Below, piece by piece: positions 35,627-44,395 of a DNA stretch of 64,000 nt. Position 1 is the first letter of the stretch. Every line of letters starts with the position of its first letter. Source of the DNA: Anaerolineales bacterium (GTDB taxonomy: Bacteria > Chloroflexota > Anaerolineae > Anaerolineales > Villigracilaceae); NCBI GenBank assembly GCA_016789025.1, contig JAEURC010000022.1:1-64000 (forward strand). The letters are read 5' to 3'. Below the pieces are notes generated by a model. The model was given only the letters and a program-made list of their open reading frames with translations. It made no database searches and was not told the origin of the DNA. The position numbers and the translations under genes are program-made.

Positions 35627-36293
35627 CATCCTGCTCTTTGTCGTCTTCCCGTATGTGGCGCTCGCCATCGGGATCGTCGGGACGATCTATCGTTACCTGA
35701 CCAATCAATATTCGTTCACCAGTTTGTCGTCGCAGTTTCTCGAAAACGACTTGCAGTTTTGGGGCTCCACGCTCTGGCATTACGGAATCCTGCCGACCAC
35801 GCTCATTCACATCGCGGGGTTTACTATCCCTAAAGTTATGGCGGCGGCGCACGGCACGCCTGAATTGCTGTATCTCTCCGAGTTGGCTGGAAAAATTCTG
35901 GGGATCATGGCGTTGGTCGGCGCGGGCATCCTGCTCTATCGGCGGCTGACTTCTTCTAAAATTCGCGCGATCACCACGCCTGTAGACTGGGTCATATTAA
36001 GTTTATTATTTGCTCAGGTCTTCTTCGGGCTGATCCTTGCCTTCGCCTATCGCTGGGGCGCCGCCTGGTTTATTTTTACCGCCACACCCTGGATGGACTC
36101 GCTGGCTTTATTTCAGCCTGCGCCGCAATTCGTCACTGCCCTGCCTTTGGCGCACAAAGTTCACTTCCTCACCGGCTTCCTGTTGTTTGCCCTCATGCCG
36201 TTCAGCCGCTTGGTGCACATCGTAACGTTCCCGCTCTCGTATGCATGGCGGAGTTTCCAACTTGTTATTTGGACGCGGAGAAAGGTCGTCTAG
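35619..36293 (+). CDS. narI: Respiratory nitrate reductase gamma subunit
   Basis: This 224-residue cytochrome b subunit has five membrane helices. Histidines in the second helix (WHYGILPTTLIHIAGF) and in the last (LAHKVHFLTGFLLFA, FSRLVHIVTFP) are the expected ligands of the two b hemes. It oxidises quinol and anchors NarGH. It completes the narGHJI set, and no terminator is obvious in the 98 nt that follow. Confidence 0.93.
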   Translation: MTDILLFVVFPYVALAIGIVGTIYRYLTNQYSFTSLSSQFLENDLQFWGSTLWHYGILPTTLIHIAGFTIPKVMAAAHGTPELLYLSELAGKILGIMALVGAGILLYRRLTSSKIRAITTPVDWVILSLLFAQVFFGLILAFAYRWGAAWFIFTATPWMDSLALFQPAPQFVTALPLAHKVHFLTGFLLFALMPFSRLVHIVTFPLSYAWRSFQLVIWTRRKVV

Positions 36294-36391
36294 GAACGCG
36301 CAAATTCATGATTCTCTGATAACCGTATTGGATTCAATGGAGGCGCGGTCTTCATTGATAATTCGGCTGGATCAGATTGCATCTTGTTATC

Positions 36392-36763
36392 TCATGAAGA
36401 TATCCCGTCTTTCATGAATCGCTCAAAGCCCTTCTTGGTTAGCGCGGCGAGTTCTTTGAACAGAATCGGCTCGACCTGCTTGAAGTTGAAACACGATTTT
36501 CCCTGCATGTGTTTTTTCAACGCGGGACTGATCTCTTTCACCAGATCGGGATACATGTAGACTGGCATAAGATAGAAGGAAACATAATTCTTCTTGATGT
36601 GAGCGGATGCGAAGTACAGTTCCTTCTTCCATTTCTGGCTGTACGGTCCGTCGAGATAGAACACGTTCTGGTTATCCATTTTTATGGTGAGTTTGGGCGC
36701 GTAGGGTTTGAGTATCTTTTTTAGGTGTTCAAAGACGGTGGGGAAGTCGGTTCGCGGGGGCAT
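36392..36763 (-). CDS. DUF1801-like small protein
   Basis: This is a 123-residue protein with KKILKPYAPKLTIKMDNQN, a strand-rich centre (SAHIKKNYVSFYLMPVYMYP) and a C-terminal MQGKSCFNFKQVEPILFKELA segment, as seen in DUF1801/YdhG-type proteins. The fold is thought to bind small ligands or iron, and the role is unknown. The ATG at 36763 is chosen because GGGAGAG lies just upstream. A longer frame to 37120 only runs antisense-like sequence through the next gene and is rejected. Confidence 0.68.
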   Translation of the reverse strand: MPPRTDFPTVFEHLKKILKPYAPKLTIKMDNQNVFYLDGPYSQKWKKELYFASAHIKKNYVSFYLMPVYMYPDLVKEISPALKKHMQGKSCFNFKQVEPILFKELAALTKKGFERFMKDGISS

Positions 36764-36861
36764 ATGTTCTCTCCCGTTCTTCCCGCAGTTGAACTGAGAG
36801 AAGAACATAATGGCATTTTGATGATGCGTCGGCGGTTTGATCGCTGACGCGTCACTTTTTT

Positions 36862-37419
36862 TCACGGCGCAACAACATTCACACGGATATAGATCGGGTC
36901 GCCAAAGGCGAGGCCGTTGGGGTCGAATGCCTGCCATGCGGATTCGTACTCGCCGTCGGTGAATGGCGCGGTGAAGATGATTTGGATGATGGCGTGCGTG
37001 CCTGCGCGAGCGGGGAAGAGTGAAACTTCCACCTGTTGCGCGCCCAGGTCCGCGCCGCCGATGTGGATGAAGCGGTAGTCTCTGTTCCAGTCGCAGGTGC
37101 CGCTGTTTTGCACGAGCCATTGCTTATCGATGGTTGCGCCATAGGTGACGAAAGAGTTGTCGGGTATGGTTAAGTCTTCGATGTAGGTGAGGTCGTTGAC
37201 ACAGGTTTCCGCCTCTGATGTGGGCATGATGGTTGGCAACGGTGTGGACTGCGCCGTTACGATAGTTTGTGTGGGTTTGATGATGAACGTGGGCTCGATG
37301 AGCAAGGATTGGGATGTCGGCGGAATGAACGGGGTGGGCGTCTCTGCGGGCGAGCAGGCTGAGGCGAGGAAAACGCCGGGGAGGAGAAGCAAGATGAATT
37401 TCGATGTGAAGCGGAGCAT
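36862..37419 (-). CDS. Lipoprotein with NBR1-type Ig-like domain
   Basis: This 185-residue protein has a lipoprotein signal (lipobox ASAC near residues 19-22), a Pro/Thr-rich linker to about residue 70, and a C-terminal Ig-like domain of the type first named in human NBR1. Hallmarks are IPDNSFVTYGATIDKQWLVQNSGTCDWNRDYRF and the final GEYESAWQAFDPNGLAFGDPIYIRV strands, given here in part. Such domains are common on Anaerolineae surface lipoproteins and probably mediate binding. It lies downstream of recA behind a terminator. Confidence 0.8.
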   Translation of the reverse strand: MLRFTSKFILLLLPGVFLASACSPAETPTPFIPPTSQSLLIEPTFIIKPTQTIVTAQSTPLPTIMPTSEAETCVNDLTYIEDLTIPDNSFVTYGATIDKQWLVQNSGTCDWNRDYRFIHIGGADLGAQQVEVSLFPARAGTHAIIQIIFTAPFTDGEYESAWQAFDPNGLAFGDPIYIRVNVVAP

Positions 37420-37421
37420 GT

Positions 37422-37457
37422 CAAAAATAAAAAGGGCGGACTGGTGTGTCCGCCCTT
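37422..37457 (-). terminator. Intrinsic terminator of recA
   Basis: On the minus strand AAGGGCGGAC pairs with GTCCGCCCTT around a 6-nt loop and is followed by a T-rich run (TTTATTTTT). It lies 7 nt after the recA stop and directly before the lipoprotein start. Confidence 0.88.
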
Positions 37458-37463
37458 CGATGT

Positions 37464-38573
37464 TTAAGCTTCTTCGTCGGATCCGCCGCCATCATCGCCG
37501 CCGCCGATTTCCAGCGGCATGGCGATCTCTCCGCTTAAGGCTTTTTGGCGGATGACGCCGTCGATCTCAGCCATGAGCGCGGGGTTCGAGCGGAGGAAAT
37601 CTTTCGCGTTTTCGCGCCCCTGACCGAGGCGTTGATCGCCATAGGAGAAGAATGCGCCGCGTTTCTGGACGATCTCGAACTTGGTCGCCAGGTCGAGGAT
37701 GTCGCCGGCGCGCGAGATGCCTTCGTTGAACATGATGTCGAATTCGGCGGTACGGAATGGAGGCGCAACTTTGTTTTTGACCACTTTGACGCGCGTGCGG
37801 TTGCCGATCACTTCTTCGCCGACTTTGATGGCTTGGATGCGGCGCACGTCGAGGCGCACGGAGGCGTAGAACTTGAGGGCGTTGCCGCCTGTGGTGGTTT
37901 CAGGGTTGCCGAACATCACCCCGATCTTCGAGCGGAGTTGGTTGGTGAAAACGACGGCGGTTTTGGTCTGGTTGATGGCGCCGGAGAGTTTGCGGAGCGC
38001 CTGCGACATGAGGCGGGCTTGCACGCCCATGGTAGCATCGCCCATGTCGCCTTCGATTTCGGAACGAGGCACGAGCGCGGCGACCGAGTCTACGACGACA
38101 ATATCCACACCGCCAGAACGCACGAGGGTTTCGGTGATCTCGAGGGCTTGTTCGCCGGTATCGGGTTGTGAAACGAGCAGGTTGTCGATATCCACACCCA
38201 CGCGCGCGGCATAGACCGGGTCGAGGGCGTGTTCCATGTCAATGAAGGCGGCGGTGCCGCCCAGTTTTTGCACTTCGGCGATGATGTGCTGGCAGATGGT
38301 GGTTTTACCGGACGATTCAGGTCCGTAGATTTCGATCACGCGTCCACGCGGGATGCCGCCCACGCCGAGGGCAATGTCAAGGGAGAGCGAGCCGGTGGGG
38401 AAGGTCTCGGTCTGCATGTGTTGTGCTTCACCGAGGCGGATGATGGAACCGTCGCCGTAGCGTTTGAGGATATCGCCGAGCGCTTTGTCGAGCACGGCGC
38501 GTTTGGCGCCATCCACGTTGCGGGAGGGTTGTTCCTGTTCTTCAACAGCGGCTTTGGATTTTCGAGGGGACAT
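37464..38573 (-). CDS. recA: Recombinase RecA
   Basis: This 369-residue strand-exchange ATPase has Walker [10 protein letters not shown], Walker B strand VVVDSVAAL, loop L2 near [14 protein letters not shown] and [14 protein letters not shown], and an acidic Gly-rich tail. It drives homologous recombination and, where a LexA exists, stimulates its self-cleavage. ATG at 38573 is used because GGAG is placed nine nt upstream. The TTG start five codons earlier would itself overlap this Shine-Dalgarno. The gene has its own promoter with a palindromic operator and a terminator, so it is monocistronic. Confidence 0.97.
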   Translation of the reverse strand: MSPRKSKAAVEEQEQPSRNVDGAKRAVLDKALGDILKRYGDGSIIRLGEAQHMQTETFPTGSLSLDIALGVGGIPRGRVIEIYGPESSGKTTICQHIIAEVQKLGGTAAFIDMEHALDPVYAARVGVDIDNLLVSQPDTGEQALEITETLVRSGGVDIVVVDSVAALVPRSEIEGDMGDATMGVQARLMSQALRKLSGAINQTKTAVVFTNQLRSKIGVMFGNPETTTGGNALKFYASVRLDVRRIQAIKVGEEVIGNRTRVKVVKNKVAPPFRTAEFDIMFNEGISRAGDILDLATKFEIVQKRGAFFSYGDQRLGQGRENAKDFLRSNPALMAEIDGVIRQKALSGEIAMPLEIGGGDDGGGSDEEA

Positions 38574-38622
38574 GGTTTGTTTCTCCAATACAGTGTAAGA
38601 GTCTTAATTGTGTGTAGCCGAG

Positions 38623-38650
38623 AGTATAGCACAGATGTTCTGTGCGTCAA
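38623..38650 (-). promoter_or_regulatory. recA promoter with palindromic operator
   Basis: On the minus strand TTGACG (38645-38650) and TATACT (38623-38628) are 16 nt apart. The spacer is almost exactly filled by the perfect inverted repeat GCACAGA-n3-TCTGTGC (38629-38645). A repressor bound there would block RNA polymerase, so this is a strong candidate SOS operator. The -35 box overlaps the stop codon of the upstream peptidase gene. Confidence 0.75.
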
Positions 38651-39786
38651 GGTGTGGCTGTCGCCGTGCCCGGCAGGAAATTCAGCGTGGGCACGGGCGG
38701 CGGGGTCAGTTGAAACCCATCCTTGTCTGTAAATGTGAAATACGTTACCTGCCCCGGGAAAATCTCCACAAAGAATTGCATATCCTTATCCTTGTATTTC
38801 ATCAGGATTTTATACACCCCCGCCGGCAGGTCGCTCAAAACCAAATTTTCCTGATAATACGGATCGCCGTTGACCGAACCTTCAGCGTACGTGAGGACTT
38901 TTCGCAACGGAACTTCGGATGGCAACGGACGCGCCTCAACGGAATATTGATTCAGCAACTTACCTTTTTCGTCCGTGAGGCGACCCACCAATACGCCCCA
39001 ACCTTGAGGCGGAGCCATCCACAATTCGGGATTGAACGTGTTGTAAAACGAGTTTTTTCCCAAGCGGATCTCAAAATGCAAGTGCGGACCAGTCGTCGCG
39101 CCGGTATCGCCGACCAAGCCGATCACATCGCCGGTTTCCACATGCTGACCTTCTACCGCTGTGATCGCGCTCATGTGCGCGTAGATCGTGAACAAAGATT
39201 GACCCTTGTAGCCAAAATCGTGACGGATCACCACCGCCAACCCATACGGGTCAGATTCGTTACCGGGCACTTCGGTATACAAGCCCCAGCCCGCCGAAAC
39301 AACCGTACCCGCGCCCGCCGCAAGGATAGGCGCGCCTTCCGCCGCGTCGATGTCTACCCCCGTATGCACGATATTCGGCGCGAAGAACACGCCTCCGTAG
39401 CGATATTCCGCCAGAGGCCAGTTGACGTTATCCGCCGCGATGGGGCGGGCGAAGTAAAAATGATCGTACGGCGAAACAGACCAGGGGATCGGGTAGAGAG
39501 GCGGACGCCAGCCTGAGACCGGCTCCGAGCCGGGCGTCGGCAGGATGAATCGAAACGGTTCGATCGTTGGACGCGGCGTCGCCTTCGACTCGCTAGGTAG
39601 TTGACTCGCCTCCCCGGCGACCACCGCCGTGGGGGTTTGGCTCGCGTTACCCGGCATAGCGGGGGCACAAGAGGCGAGCAAACTTAGCATCGCCAAGCCG
39701 AACATCAAGCCCATGCTCCTGCTCATGCAGAAACGGAAGCGGAACAAGCGCAACCGCGCCAACCCTACATTCAAATACATTCTCAT
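38647..39786 (-). CDS. M23 family metallopeptidase, lipoprotein
   Basis: This 379-residue protein has a lipoprotein signal after a basic N terminus (lipobox LASC near residues 37-40) and a LytM/M23 peptidase domain. Zinc ligands appear in HTGVDID (H and D) and in the HLHFE motif, and the AHMSAI segment carries the other catalytic His. A C-terminal beta-rich domain from about residue 265 has no known match. It probably cuts or remodels peptidoglycan or another surface peptide. Its start overlaps the stop of the beta-propeller gene as ATGA, so the two are coupled. Confidence 0.85.
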   Translation of the reverse strand: MRMYLNVGLARLRLFRFRFCMSRSMGLMFGLAMLSLLASCAPAMPGNASQTPTAVVAGEASQLPSESKATPRPTIEPFRFILPTPGSEPVSGWRPPLYPIPWSVSPYDHFYFARPIAADNVNWPLAEYRYGGVFFAPNIVHTGVDIDAAEGAPILAAGAGTVVSAGWGLYTEVPGNESDPYGLAVVIRHDFGYKGQSLFTIYAHMSAITAVEGQHVETGDVIGLVGDTGATTGPHLHFEIRLGKNSFYNTFNPELWMAPPQGWGVLVGRLTDEKGKLLNQYSVEARPLPSEVPLRKVLTYAEGSVNGDPYYQENLVLSDLPAGVYKILMKYKDKDMQFFVEIFPGQVTYFTFTDKDGFQLTPPPVPTLNFLPGTATATP

Positions 39787-41633
39787 GGAATGATTGTCGG
39801 CGGCGTGACCGTTGGCGCTACCGTGTTCGTTGGAATCGGCGTGGTCGTTGGCACGGGGGTGCGGGTGATCGTCGGCGTCAACGAGGCGGTCAGCGTGATG
39901 CGTGGCGTGCGCGTCAATGTGATGGTCGGCGTGAACGTGGATGTGACCGTCGGCGTGAACGTGGGCGGGAGCAAACGCGTGGGCGTGAGCAACACATCAG
40001 CAGGATATAGTTGCAGAAGCGCCGAATAAAAATCAAGCCCATCCGTGAGCGCGAATTCAGTGAAGCGCGCGCCTCGATAAAACGTCCGCCAGTTGGGGAG
40101 CGCCGGGACGCGCTCCCAGCCGTACTGGAGGGCGAGCGAGGTCACATCCACCCAATACCCCGCAGGCGCCGCGCTGTACTTGCCGCCTTGTTCGTACACT
40201 TTCGGGTCGAGGTTATACCGCGCCGAGAGGTCCCACGGGTTCGAACGGAGAGGCTCGCCGAGCGAACCATCCTGCGCCTGCGCGCGGATGTACAACCGCC
40301 AATACGTTTGCGCGCCGAAATCTTCGCGCACGGCAACCATCCAGCCGGCGTTGGTCATCAATGAATTGATGGCAAAGGCGCGCCCGGTGTACAACCACGA
40401 TTCCTCGAAGCCCGGGTCGAGCGCTGTGGTGATCGGAACATACGCGTTCTCAAGGCTGGCGAGCGCGTCCCAGCCCGATTCGAGAATGACGCGATCGCGC
40501 AAGGCGTTGAACGCCTCGTCCACCCGGTCGCTCAATTGCGGATATGGCGCTTGCACATTGCTCAAACTTACAAGTGAATCGCGTCCCGCGCCTTCGGATG
40601 ACGATGCAATGTTCGACACCCAAAGCGGGGAGGGGGTAAGTCCCGCATTTTGTTGAACGATTGCCGGCAAAGGCTCTGCCAGGCTCAGGCTTGCCCAGTC
40701 GAATCCTCGCAGCGAACCGGGGAATGCTGCCAACGGTTCGAGCAGGTTTCCATCCAGCGAATAATTCGCCAGATAGGTTTCATTCGGCGTGTTGAACGTG
40801 GTGATGAAATTCTCCCCCGACGGATTCCATGCGGGATAATCTCCATCGGCAACCCAAACTGCGGGCGCGTTGCGTGTTGAATCCCAGATGTAAATGCCGC
40901 TTCTCCCCACATTCTGGCTGGATGCCGCCCACATCAGCCGAGTCCCATCCGGCGACCAGACCGGGCGCGATTCCGCCGCGTCTGCTGTGTTGCTCAAATT
41001 GGCGTAACGCGTGTCGTCGGTTTTATCCAGATCGGCGAGGATGATCTCGCCATCCGACACAAAAACGATCTGCCTCCCGCCCGGCGACCACGCCGGCGAA
41101 TGGTCTGCGGTTGCGGAGGAGGTCAACAAAATGGCGCCCTCTCGCGGATTCTCTGCGGGCCCAATCACAACCTCAAGGCTATCCTCGAGGTAGGCTTCGA
41201 AAGCGAGGAATGAGCCGTCCGGCGACCATGTTGGCGCGCCCTCATATTCCGGAGAGTCAGTGAGCTGGGTTACCTCCCCGGTGGAGGCGTCGAAGAGGTA
41301 GAGATCCCAGTACCCACTGCGGTTGGATGCGAACGCGATCCGCTGTCCATCCGGGCTGATTGCGGGCGTGATGTCATCCCACGTATCGCCGGTCAAACGC
41401 GTGAGCGGCATCTGATTCGGAATGAACGCGAAGAGATGGGCGTAGCCGTCTTCCTCGATCGAAAAGACAATCACCTCCCGCGCCGCGGCAGAAACCGCCG
41501 GCGCAGAATCCGCTGTGGAGGTGAGTTGCGGAAACGTCTGCGGAGTGGATGAATCCTCGATGGGTTGCAAGCACGATGAAAGAAGCAAGAGGAGGGAGAA
41601 AAGGAAAATTGATCTAGAGGAATGTTTGCGCAT
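39783..41633 (-). CDS. TolB-like beta-propeller lipoprotein
   Basis: This 616-residue protein has a lipoprotein signal (lipobox SSC near residues 19-21). PD40/TolB-like repeats follow between about residues 50 and 300, each ending like SPDGQRIAFASNRSG or SPDGTRLMWA. A middle domain (about 340-545) has no named match. The final 60 residues are Thr/Pro-rich (TPTVTSTFTPT), probably an extended or glycosylated stalk. The DNA encoding the tail is a GT-biased imperfect tandem repeat. It likely works on the cell surface with the coupled M23 peptidase. Confidence 0.8.
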   Translation of the reverse strand: MRKHSSRSIFLFSLLLLLSSCLQPIEDSSTPQTFPQLTSTADSAPAVSAAAREVIVFSIEEDGYAHLFAFIPNQMPLTRLTGDTWDDITPAISPDGQRIAFASNRSGYWDLYLFDASTGEVTQLTDSPEYEGAPTWSPDGSFLAFEAYLEDSLEVVIGPAENPREGAILLTSSATADHSPAWSPGGRQIVFVSDGEIILADLDKTDDTRYANLSNTADAAESRPVWSPDGTRLMWAASSQNVGRSGIYIWDSTRNAPAVWVADGDYPAWNPSGENFITTFNTPNETYLANYSLDGNLLEPLAAFPGSLRGFDWASLSLAEPLPAIVQQNAGLTPSPLWVSNIASSSEGAGRDSLVSLSNVQAPYPQLSDRVDEAFNALRDRVILESGWDALASLENAYVPITTALDPGFEESWLYTGRAFAINSLMTNAGWMVAVREDFGAQTYWRLYIRAQAQDGSLGEPLRSNPWDLSARYNLDPKVYEQGGKYSAAPAGYWVDVTSLALQYGWERVPALPNWRTFYRGARFTEFALTDGLDFYSALLQLYPADVLLTPTRLLPPTFTPTVTSTFTPTITLTRTPRITLTASLTPTITRTPVPTTTPIPTNTVAPTVTPPTIIP

Positions 41634-41645
41634 TGAAAATGTCGA

Positions 41646-42008
41646 TTAACCAGAATCGGGCTGAGGCGGTTTTACCTCGAAGGAAAATGTGACCGGTTCC
41701 CGCGCGGGACCGTCGGGATAATATAACTTTGCTTCCAGCGTGTAGGGGTTCTTCAACTCTTCATCGCGGATGTGCAGGGTGAATTCGAGCTTCCATCCCA
41801 GCGGCTCGACGATGCTCGTGGAGGCGACATCATCGTTGTTTGCATCTTTCAACACAACTTCGATGTGCGGTCTCTTTTGAAAGGGCGTAATCTCGATGTT
41901 GACTCGCAAACGATACCCATCCGGGTACGGCTCCGCCCTAAGCGACGTGATCCGCGTTTCCTCGGGCGTCATGCGTTTTAAATTATCTTCAGCAAAAAAG
42001 AAATCCAT
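41646..42008 (-). CDS. Conserved-looking hypothetical protein, beta-rich
   Basis: This is a 120-residue soluble protein with no signal peptide. Alternating strands (YRLRVNIEITPFQKRP, HIEVVLKDANNDDVAST, WKLEFTLHIRDEEL, TLEAKLYYPDG) suggest an Ig-like or C2-like sandwich. The family is not recognised. It lies 12 nt upstream of the beta-propeller gene on the same strand and is probably in the same operon. Confidence 0.6.
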   Translation of the reverse strand: MDFFFAEDNLKRMTPEETRITSLRAEPYPDGYRLRVNIEITPFQKRPHIEVVLKDANNDDVASTSIVEPLGWKLEFTLHIRDEELKNPYTLEAKLYYPDGPAREPVTFSFEVKPPQPDSG

Positions 42009-42153
42009 GGTTTAGTTTGGTAGTTCTGTAGTTGAATAGTTGAATGGTTGAATAGCGCGATGGTCAAGGAGAGTCGTCAAAGTTTATAAACCAAAACTCA
42101 ATGCTCTCCGTGTTTTCTGTGGCAACAAGTCTCTACTCTCTAATCTCTAGTTT
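42009..42153. repeat. Gap with AGTTGAATAGTTGAATGG and CTCTCCGTG repeats
   Basis: Tandem TAGTTGAA units occur at 42029-42053. CTCTCCGTGTTTTCTGTGGC and CTCTACTCTCTAATCTCTAG strings follow. No gene is seen. Confidence 0.55.
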
Positions 42154-43008
42154 TCACTCATCAAACAAAAACGTCGCCTCGGCGTACAAACGCACGCCCT
42201 TCTTCATGACGCGCTCATCCACCCACTTCTTGAGATATTCGCGCTTGTATTCAATGGGCTTGCCGCTCGACAACTCGTGCAACGGATAATTCAAATGCAG
42301 CGTGCGCGGCGAAACGGTGAAGCGCGTGATGCCGGTGGGCAGGACGATCTTTCGCCCCGCAAGTTTAAGCAGGGTGCGAATCTTGAAACGTGGAAAGACG
42401 ATCAACGCGGTCAAGTCTTTGTGAACTTCGCGAAACGGCTCGATCAACGTTTGGCTGGTGCGGTCGAGCGATGCGGAGGTTTTGTACGCGTTCACAATCG
42501 CGTGCAGCGTGGCGATATGGTTCGCAAGATCGGTGGGCTCTTCCAGGAGTAAATACAATTTCCCGTCGGGCAGGCGCGCATTGACAGGCGCGTACTTGGG
42601 CGCGTCCACCGATTTATGCGTGTCGACTTTCACAACATCCACGCCTTTGAGTTTGCGAAGTTCGCTCATCAACGACTTCGCGCTCATTCCCCAGACAACA
42701 TGATTCCACGTTTGTAAATTTACGTTTTGATCGTCCGCTTCCACCACCTGCGCCACCAGGTGCGGAAAGTCCAACTCATGCAACGACGTGACTCGGTTCG
42801 CGCCATCCAGCACCATGTATCGTTCCGTGCCGTCCGTCAGCGGCATCACGATCGGAGGGTTTCGCAAAACGCCCGCGGCGCGCAATTTTTCGATCAGCGG
42901 GGCGCTCCTTTGCGCGTCGTGGTCTTCATGCAAGATCAAACTTTCGATGGGCAGAATATCGAGGCGGGGCAAACCTGTCCTAAGCGAAGTCGAAGGGTTT
43001 GGAATCAT
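42154..43008 (-). CDS. ParB/Srx-fold protein (SerK/SbnI-like)
   Basis: This 284-residue protein has an N-terminal ParB/sulfiredoxin-like domain (LPIESLILHEDHDAQR near 16-31, NPPIVMPL, then MVLDGANRVTSLHELDF), where DGANR matches the nucleotide-binding DGxxR motif. In archaeal SerK and staphylococcal SbnI this fold phosphorylates free serine, whereas ParB uses it for CTP. The C-terminal 190 residues have no HTH, which argues against a plasmid-type ParB. Residues 4-12 (NPSTSLRTG) come from a dispersed repeat that has provided or displaced the N terminus. A TATCCT box 7 nt before the ATG suggests a leaderless mRNA. Confidence 0.7.
   Translation of the reverse strand: MIPNPSTSLRTGLPRLDILPIESLILHEDHDAQRSAPLIEKLRAAGVLRNPPIVMPLTDGTERYMVLDGANRVTSLHELDFPHLVAQVVEADDQNVNLQTWNHVVWGMSAKSLMSELRKLKGVDVVKVDTHKSVDAPKYAPVNARLPDGKLYLLLEEPTDLANHIATLHAIVNAYKTSASLDRTSQTLIEPFREVHKDLTALIVFPRFKIRTLLKLAGRKIVLPTGITRFTVSPRTLHLNYPLHELSSGKPIEYKREYLKKWVDERVMKKGVRLYAEATFLFDE
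42971..43002. repeat. TAAGCGAAGTCGAAGGG repeat at gene start
   Basis: Same family as 24049-24080, but read on the other strand, giving PSTSLRTG at residues 5-12 of the ParB-like protein. Confidence 0.72.
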
Positions 43009-43046
43009 CGGGCGAAGGATACCACAGGAAGCGTAGCGCGTTCAAC

Positions 43047-43688
43047 TTACAAAAGTTTCAACGCGGTGGCAAAATCTTGCGGATACTCCGCTGTGAACGT
43101 GAGTCTTTCGTGAGTGTTTGGATGCGTGAATGTCAACGACAACGCATGCAACGCGGGACGCGCAATAATTTTCGATTCCGCCGCGCCATACAGGACATCC
43201 CCCACAAGCGGATATCCCAACGCCTTCGCATGGACTCGCACCTGATGCGTTCGTCCCGTCTTCGGCATCGCTTCGATCAACGCCGCGGCTTGATACAGTT
43301 CCCTCAGCCTGAATCGCGTCTCCGACGGCTTCCCGTTCCTGTCGTCCACGGCTGTTCGATGTTTATGCCCCACATTGACTCGCAACGGATGCCTCGCAAC
43401 CTTCTCCTCCCACTTCGGATTCCCCTCCACGATGGCGTGATAGATCTTCTCCACCTCGTGATTCTCGAACTGCATATTCAACGCGCGGTGACTCTCCGCA
43501 TCCCGCGCGAAGACCATCACGCCGCTGGTGATCTTGTCCAGCCGATGAACGACAAATATTTTTCCGTATTCATCCTCTAACAACTTCACCAAATACGGCG
43601 AATCCTTCTCCCACCCGTCAGGCAGGACGGGAATCCCTGCGGGTTTGTTGAGGACGAGGATGTGTTCATCCACATGTATAATCTGCAT
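43047..43688 (-). CDS. RluA family pseudouridine synthase
   Basis: This 213-residue protein has the RluA-type catalytic motif HRLDKITSG with the essential Asp, the N-terminal VLNKPAGIPV motif, and RTHQVRVHAKALGYPLVGD near the C terminus. It isomerises uridine to pseudouridine in rRNA or tRNA. There is no S4 domain, so it is a short RluA/TruC-like form and the target is not determined. Confidence 0.88.
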   Translation of the reverse strand: MQIIHVDEHILVLNKPAGIPVLPDGWEKDSPYLVKLLEDEYGKIFVVHRLDKITSGVMVFARDAESHRALNMQFENHEVEKIYHAIVEGNPKWEEKVARHPLRVNVGHKHRTAVDDRNGKPSETRFRLRELYQAAALIEAMPKTGRTHQVRVHAKALGYPLVGDVLYGAAESKIIARPALHALSLTFTHPNTHERLTFTAEYPQDFATALKLL

Positions 43689-43789
43689 AGGCGTATTTTA
43701 CTTTGGCGTAACCGAGTTTGCGCTGAGTATTTTTCTCGGTTTCATCCGTGCTAAAATCAGTGATGTCGCCCTCACAAAAGGAGTGAACT

Positions 43790-44029
43790 ATGGACTGGAA
43801 ACAAAAAATCATCGTTGACCCAAAAATCCTGGTTGGCAAGCCTGTCATCAAAGGAACCAGACTCGCAGTCGAATTTATCGTCGAACTGCTCGGGCAGGGC
43901 TGGGATGAAAGCGAAATCATACGCAATTACCCAGGTATCACGCATGAGGATATTGCCGCTTGCTTGATGTATGCATCCAATATTCTCAAAGCCGAGAAGG
44001 TCTATCCGCTCGAACTATCACAGGCTTGA
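43790..44029 (+). CDS. DUF433 antitoxin-like protein
   Basis: This 79-residue DUF433 protein has the family pattern DPKILVGKPVIKGTRLAVEFIVELLGQG and YPGITHEDIAACLMYA, given here in part. It has a small HTH fold that probably binds the promoter and neutralises the partner toxin. AAAGGAG is well placed before the ATG, and TGCTAAAAT upstream (43749-43757) is a possible extended -10 box. The PIN-like gene begins 2 nt after its stop. Confidence 0.85.
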   Translation: MDWKQKIIVDPKILVGKPVIKGTRLAVEFIVELLGQGWDESEIIRNYPGITHEDIAACLMYASNILKAEKVYPLELSQA

Positions 44030-44031
44030 CC

Positions 44032-44382
44032 ATGCGCCTGTTGGCAAACGAAAACTTCCCCTTGGAAGCCGTCGAAGCCTTGCGCGAAGCAGGGCACGAT
44101 GTTTCGTGGATTCGGGAAGACTCACGCGGAATGGCAGACGATAGAATACTCCTCCGCGCGCAAGAGGAAAATCGCATTGTTGTGACGTTTGATAAGGATT
44201 TCGGTGAACTGGCCTTTCGCGCAAAACTTCCATCACAAAGCGGAGTAATCTTATTCCGAATCACTCCAAAATCTCCGCAATATGTTGCTCAAGTTGCTGT
44301 GCAAGCGCTCGCTAGCCGCGATAATTGGGCGGGACATTTCTCTGTTATCGAGGATAACCGAATTCGGATGACATCCTTGTAG
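44032..44382 (+). CDS. DUF5615 PIN-like toxin
   Basis: This 116-residue protein starts MRLLANENFPLEAVEALREAG. It shows the PIN-like acidic residues in LLANENFP, DSRGMADDRILLRAQEEN and FDKDFGEL. DUF5615 proteins pair with DUF433 proteins as type II toxin-antitoxin modules and are predicted ribonucleases. The start at 44032 is used because a longer frame would overlap the antitoxin by 70 nt. Confidence 0.83.
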   Translation: MRLLANENFPLEAVEALREAGHDVSWIREDSRGMADDRILLRAQEENRIVVTFDKDFGELAFRAKLPSQSGVILFRITPKSPQYVAQVAVQALASRDNWAGHFSVIEDNRIRMTSL

Positions 44383-44395
44383 ATGTAAATCAAGC

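Noticed and set aside
36392-37120. A 242-residue protein starting at 37120
   Set aside because: The first 119 residues are Arg/His/Pro-rich shadow sequence antisense-like to the lipoprotein frame. A good Shine-Dalgarno and the family start lie at 36763.
39787-40029. A small Val/Gly-rich protein on the plus strand
   Set aside because: It is the reverse reading of the Thr/Pro-rich tail of the beta-propeller lipoprotein.
42154-43008. Chromosome partitioning ParB
   Set aside because: There is no ParA gene, no central HTH and no parS-like site seen. The protein ends in a domain unlike ParB.
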